DNA of 64,000 bases from Ceratotherium simum simum. Taxonomy: Eukaryota; Chordata; Mammalia; Perissodactyla; Rhinocerotidae. Shown here one piece after another: positions 54,719 through 64,000 of the stretch. Both the position numbers and the translations under genes were made by a program. Under the pieces are notes generated by a model. It worked only from the letters and a program-made list of their open reading frames with translations, was not told where the DNA came from and made no database searches. Each line of letters begins with the position of its first letter. Position 1 is the first letter of the stretch. The stretch covers positions 16,324,999 through 16,388,998 of the forward strand of contig NW_004454166.1 of the NCBI RefSeq assembly GCF_000283155.1, written 5' to 3'.

Positions 54719-55364
54719 TGGCCAGATTCCAAGAGTGTATAACTTTCCTGGAGAAGTCAACTGTCTTTGGAAAATTCCTTTATATGATTTAGACAGGTAG
54801 CCTCTCAAATGAAGTGTTCAATGCATGTTCAACAAATGAATGAATGCATTTTAGCAGCCTGTATTTTAGGTGCTGAGAATACCTGCTTAGAGCATATAAG
54901 ACTAAAAAATCCTATAAAAATTTATTAATCTATTTTCTACTTAAAATGCACAGATAAGGAATTTTTACATCAAGCACATGTGCAGAGTTTAGGGACACAA
55001 TTTTATTGGTAACAGAACGCTGCTGATTCATCAGAGGCCTACTGTTTTCTGACAAGTATGTCCCCTCTCACAGCAAGCAGCCTGTTCCCAACCCTAGGAC
55101 CCCCTCCCAACCCACTCCCTTGGATTTCCTGACTTACTGCCTGTCTTCCTTCTAGAAGAGAGTCAGCCGTAGCACTAACAGTTCAGGATACACTAGGACT
55201 TTCCCTGAGACACCTGTCTACTGCTCCCAGGCACCTGGCCAGGAGGATCTCCTTGGAGCCAAAAAGTTAACAAACTGGTCTAGAAAATACACAAACAGTG
55301 TCATGGTCTATAAATCTCTAAAATGAACTTTGTGACATCATGCAAAGGCAAAGGAGTGGGGAAG

Positions 55365-55565
55365 AAAATATTCCGGCTTTGAGTCAGGCAGACCCAGGTT
55401 CAAATCTCTTCTTTTCCTTCCTACCTGTGTGTGTATAACTTTGGGCAAAGGACTGCATGTCCCTGGGCCTCAGCCTCCTCATCTGTGAGATGGAAATAAC
55501 AATAAGAATTGTAGTGAGAATAAATGTATTCAGCCGTCTGTAGGTGCTCAATGAAGTAGCTTCCT
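55365..55565 (+). mobile_element. MIR SINE
   Basis: 'ctcagcctcctcatctgtga' and 'gagtcaggcagacccaggtt'. Confidence 0.68.
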
Positions 55566-55739
55566 CTCCCACTTCCCCTCTGTTCTTCCAGAGCTCAAAG
55601 ATCCGTAACTGAAGGGATTAAAGGGAAGCCCAACAATGACTACAGGTTTAGAAGATAAGATCTAAGGAGAACGGGTGAAAGAACGGGAATTGTTTCGTGT
55701 GGAAAGGAGAGCATTTCGTCTGCACAGAGAGGGCAGTAA

Positions 55740-55930
55740 ATAACTGTGCCTACCATTTGCAAGCTCCCACTACCTTGCTTGGCATTTAATAGTCACGACC
55801 AGTCCTCAGAACAGCCCTGCAAGGAACGTACGATTATGAGCTTCATGTTATAAAGAGGAAGCTGAGATTTTACAACTTGCCCAAGATCATCCAGCTAAAT
55901 GGAGAAGAGGAGATTCAAACTCAGGCCTGA
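55740..55930 (-). mobile_element. MIR SINE fragment
   Basis: Antisense pattern 'tttacaacttgcccaagatc' followed by 'gagattcaaactcaggcctg'. Confidence 0.62.
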
Positions 55931-56530
55931 CGCTGTGCACTAGCTTACGGCTCTCCTCCCGTCCGTGGAGACGGCGTTGGGGAGCAGGCCCTAAGGAGGA
56001 GCAGAAGGGGACAAGACGGCTGTCAGCCCCTGGGGTCAGGGACAGGCAGGGGCGAGAGAAGACAAACGCAAAATCTTTCTTTGGCTGGGATTCATCAGAA
56101 AGGGAATCTCCAGGCCTCAGTGGCCTTATGTGTGGGCTCGCCTGAAGGCAGGAGGGACTCTACTTTCCTTGGAGGAAAATGGGCTTGTGAGCACCAGACT
56201 GACCTCCTGGGGGCCACACAGGCAGACCTGAGCACCCTGCCCTTCCTCACTGAGGGGGACTCAATGGCACACAGGTGAGTCCATCCTCTACTCTTTTCTC
56301 TACATTCTATTGTTATTGCAGAGACTCCCTTTCCCTCACTCTGGCCATGCCCAAGAAAGAGTTTATATAAAACTAAATAAAAATATTAAAATGTACAAAT
56401 GAAACTTTTTGGGCCTTAATCTTGGAACTTCTCCATTTCCTTATCTGCAGAACAGGTTTGACGACTCCTACAACTCTGGAGAAGGCCCTGTGGCTGTCAG
56501 CCACTTCAAGCCAGCCCAGGTCTTATTTTC

Positions 56531-56782
56531 TTTTTCTTTCTTCTTTTTTTTTTTTTTGTGAGGAAGATCAGCCCTGAGCTAACATCCAATGCCAATCCTC
56601 CTCTTTTTTGCTGAGGAAGATTGGCCCTGGGCTAACATCCGTGCCCATCTTCCTCTACTTTATATGGGACGCCGCCACAGCATGGCTTGACAAGCAGTGC
56701 CTCGGCACGCGCCCGGGGTCCCAACCCCAGGCCGCCAGCAGCGAAGTGCGTGCACTTAACCATTACGCCACGGGGCCGGCCC
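56531..56782 (-). mobile_element. ERE SINE
   Basis: Reverse copy ending GGGCCGGCCC, flanked by GTCTTATTTTC on both sides. Confidence 0.92.
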
Positions 56783-57205
56783 ATGTCTTATTTTCATGTA
56801 CCCTCAGCACCGGTCTCGGAAGGTACCAGAAGCAGACAGCGTGTGCCACCTCTCGCTCTGCTACTACTCCGAGTAGAAGCCAAGGCTTTGCTTTCCTGCC
56901 CCATCTCTGATTCTTCACGCTGCTGAGGAGCAGCAATTGGAGCTCAATCTCATGTCTGCAATCCATTTCGTCTATGGCGCTGCCCCATTCTTCCCCATCT
57001 AGACAATTCTGAGGCAACCAAAACAGTTTCTCTCCCACTCCATTTTTTTCTTCTGTGGAGACATGGAAAAGGTCAGTTCAATAGGCTCAGACTTTGTGTT
57101 CTGCCTCACAGACAGAGGCCTATCACACCTACAGGTCATCATTTTGAGCCATAAACTTGTTTTTTTGAAGAACAGTTCCAAAATCTCATTAAAAATTGCA
57201 TTTGG

Positions 57206-57516
57206 GGGGCCGGGCCCGTGGCTTGGCGGTTAGGTGCGCGCGCTCTGCTACTGGCAGCCCTGGTTCAGATCCCGGGCGCGCACCAACGCACCGCTTCTCC
57301 GGCCATGCTGAGGCCGCCTCCCACATACAGCAACTAGAAGGATGGCAGCTATGACATACAACTATCTACTGGGGCTTTGGGGGAAAAAAAAAAAAAAAGG
57401 AGGATTGGCAACAGATGTTAGCTCAGGGCCGGGCTTCCTCAGCAAAAAGAGGAGGATTGGCATGGATGTTAGCTCAGGGTTGATCTTCCTCACCAAAAAA
57501 AAAAAAAAAAAAAAAA
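57206..57516 (+). mobile_element. Composite ERE SINE near the WDR31 3' end
   Basis: Both tail modules are present. AAAAATTGCATTTGG / AAAAATTGCCTTTGG flank it. Confidence 0.92.
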
Positions 57517-57760
57517 AAAAATTGCCTTTGGATTTAACTCTGATTGAAAACCTTATGTTTAGTCCATGTTTCTAAACTCTGCACCTGATTTTCTTCTAAC
57601 AGAAGAAATTGCCTTCTAACACTGATTTACCCTCTAAGTGAAACTAAGCAAAGAACACCAGCCCCACATCACCCTCCCCTCCAGGTAACATGCAAAAACA
57701 AAGCCACACTGAGAAAGGGGGGGCTGCAGTTTGATATTGTCCAGTGAATGTCTCTTGGCC

Positions 57761-64000
<6,240 letters not shown>

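Larger units (their letters stand above)
41081..57760. other. Long repeat-rich spacer between RNF183 and WDR31
   Basis: No coding exon recognised in 16.7 kb. The identifiable content is EREs, MIRs, L1 fragments, an LTR-like block, a MER5A remnant, a (GT)n run and an AT-rich tandem array, listed separately. The rest reads as unique non-coding sequence. RNF183 upstream exons or the WDR31 3'UTR may lie at its ends. Confidence 0.65.

Overview
This is nuclear DNA from a placental mammal, almost certainly a perissodactyl (horse, zebra, rhinoceros or tapir lineage). About 30 copies of a tRNA-derived SINE that begins GGGGCCGGCC, carries a 'TAGCGGTTAAGTG' A-box-like block and ends in CAGCAACTAGAAGG/GATGTTAGCTCAGGGC modules match the equine repetitive element (ERE) family, which is limited to that order. 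The genes are split by GT-AG introns, and a 100-N scaffold gap marks a draft assembly.

Five known genes appear in the order seen on human 9q32. SLC31A1 (high-affinity copper importer, + strand, coding exons 1901-6079, long 3'UTR to about 9225). CDC26 (APC/C subunit, - strand, coding 17507-12571, first exon near 20.2-20.3 kb). PRPF4 (U4/U6 snRNP WD40 protein, + strand, 14 coding exons, 20521-34877). RNF183 (membrane RING E3 ligase, - strand, one coding exon, 39931-39353). WDR31 (WD40 protein, - strand, last six coding exons, 63958-57761, N-terminal part beyond the right edge). Every coding frame I could follow is intact, and protein lengths equal those recalled for the human proteins (190, 85, 521 and 192 aa; 259 of 367 aa for WDR31).

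CDC26 and PRPF4 share a head-to-head GC-rich promoter at about 20.18-20.52 kb with several ACTAC-type (ZNF143/SBS-like) and ETS-like sites. PRPF4 and RNF183 converge. The long spacer at 40-57.7 kb has no recognisable gene and is filled with MIR, L2, L1, LTR-like and ERE repeats.

The genes are separate housekeeping or tissue-specific loci, not a pathway cluster. I found no evidence of a novel system. The points most worth a second look are a probably artefactual assembly gap, the promoter motif array, a weak PRPF4 splice donor with an immediate stop behind it, and an ERE inserted at the SLC31A1 poly(A) site.
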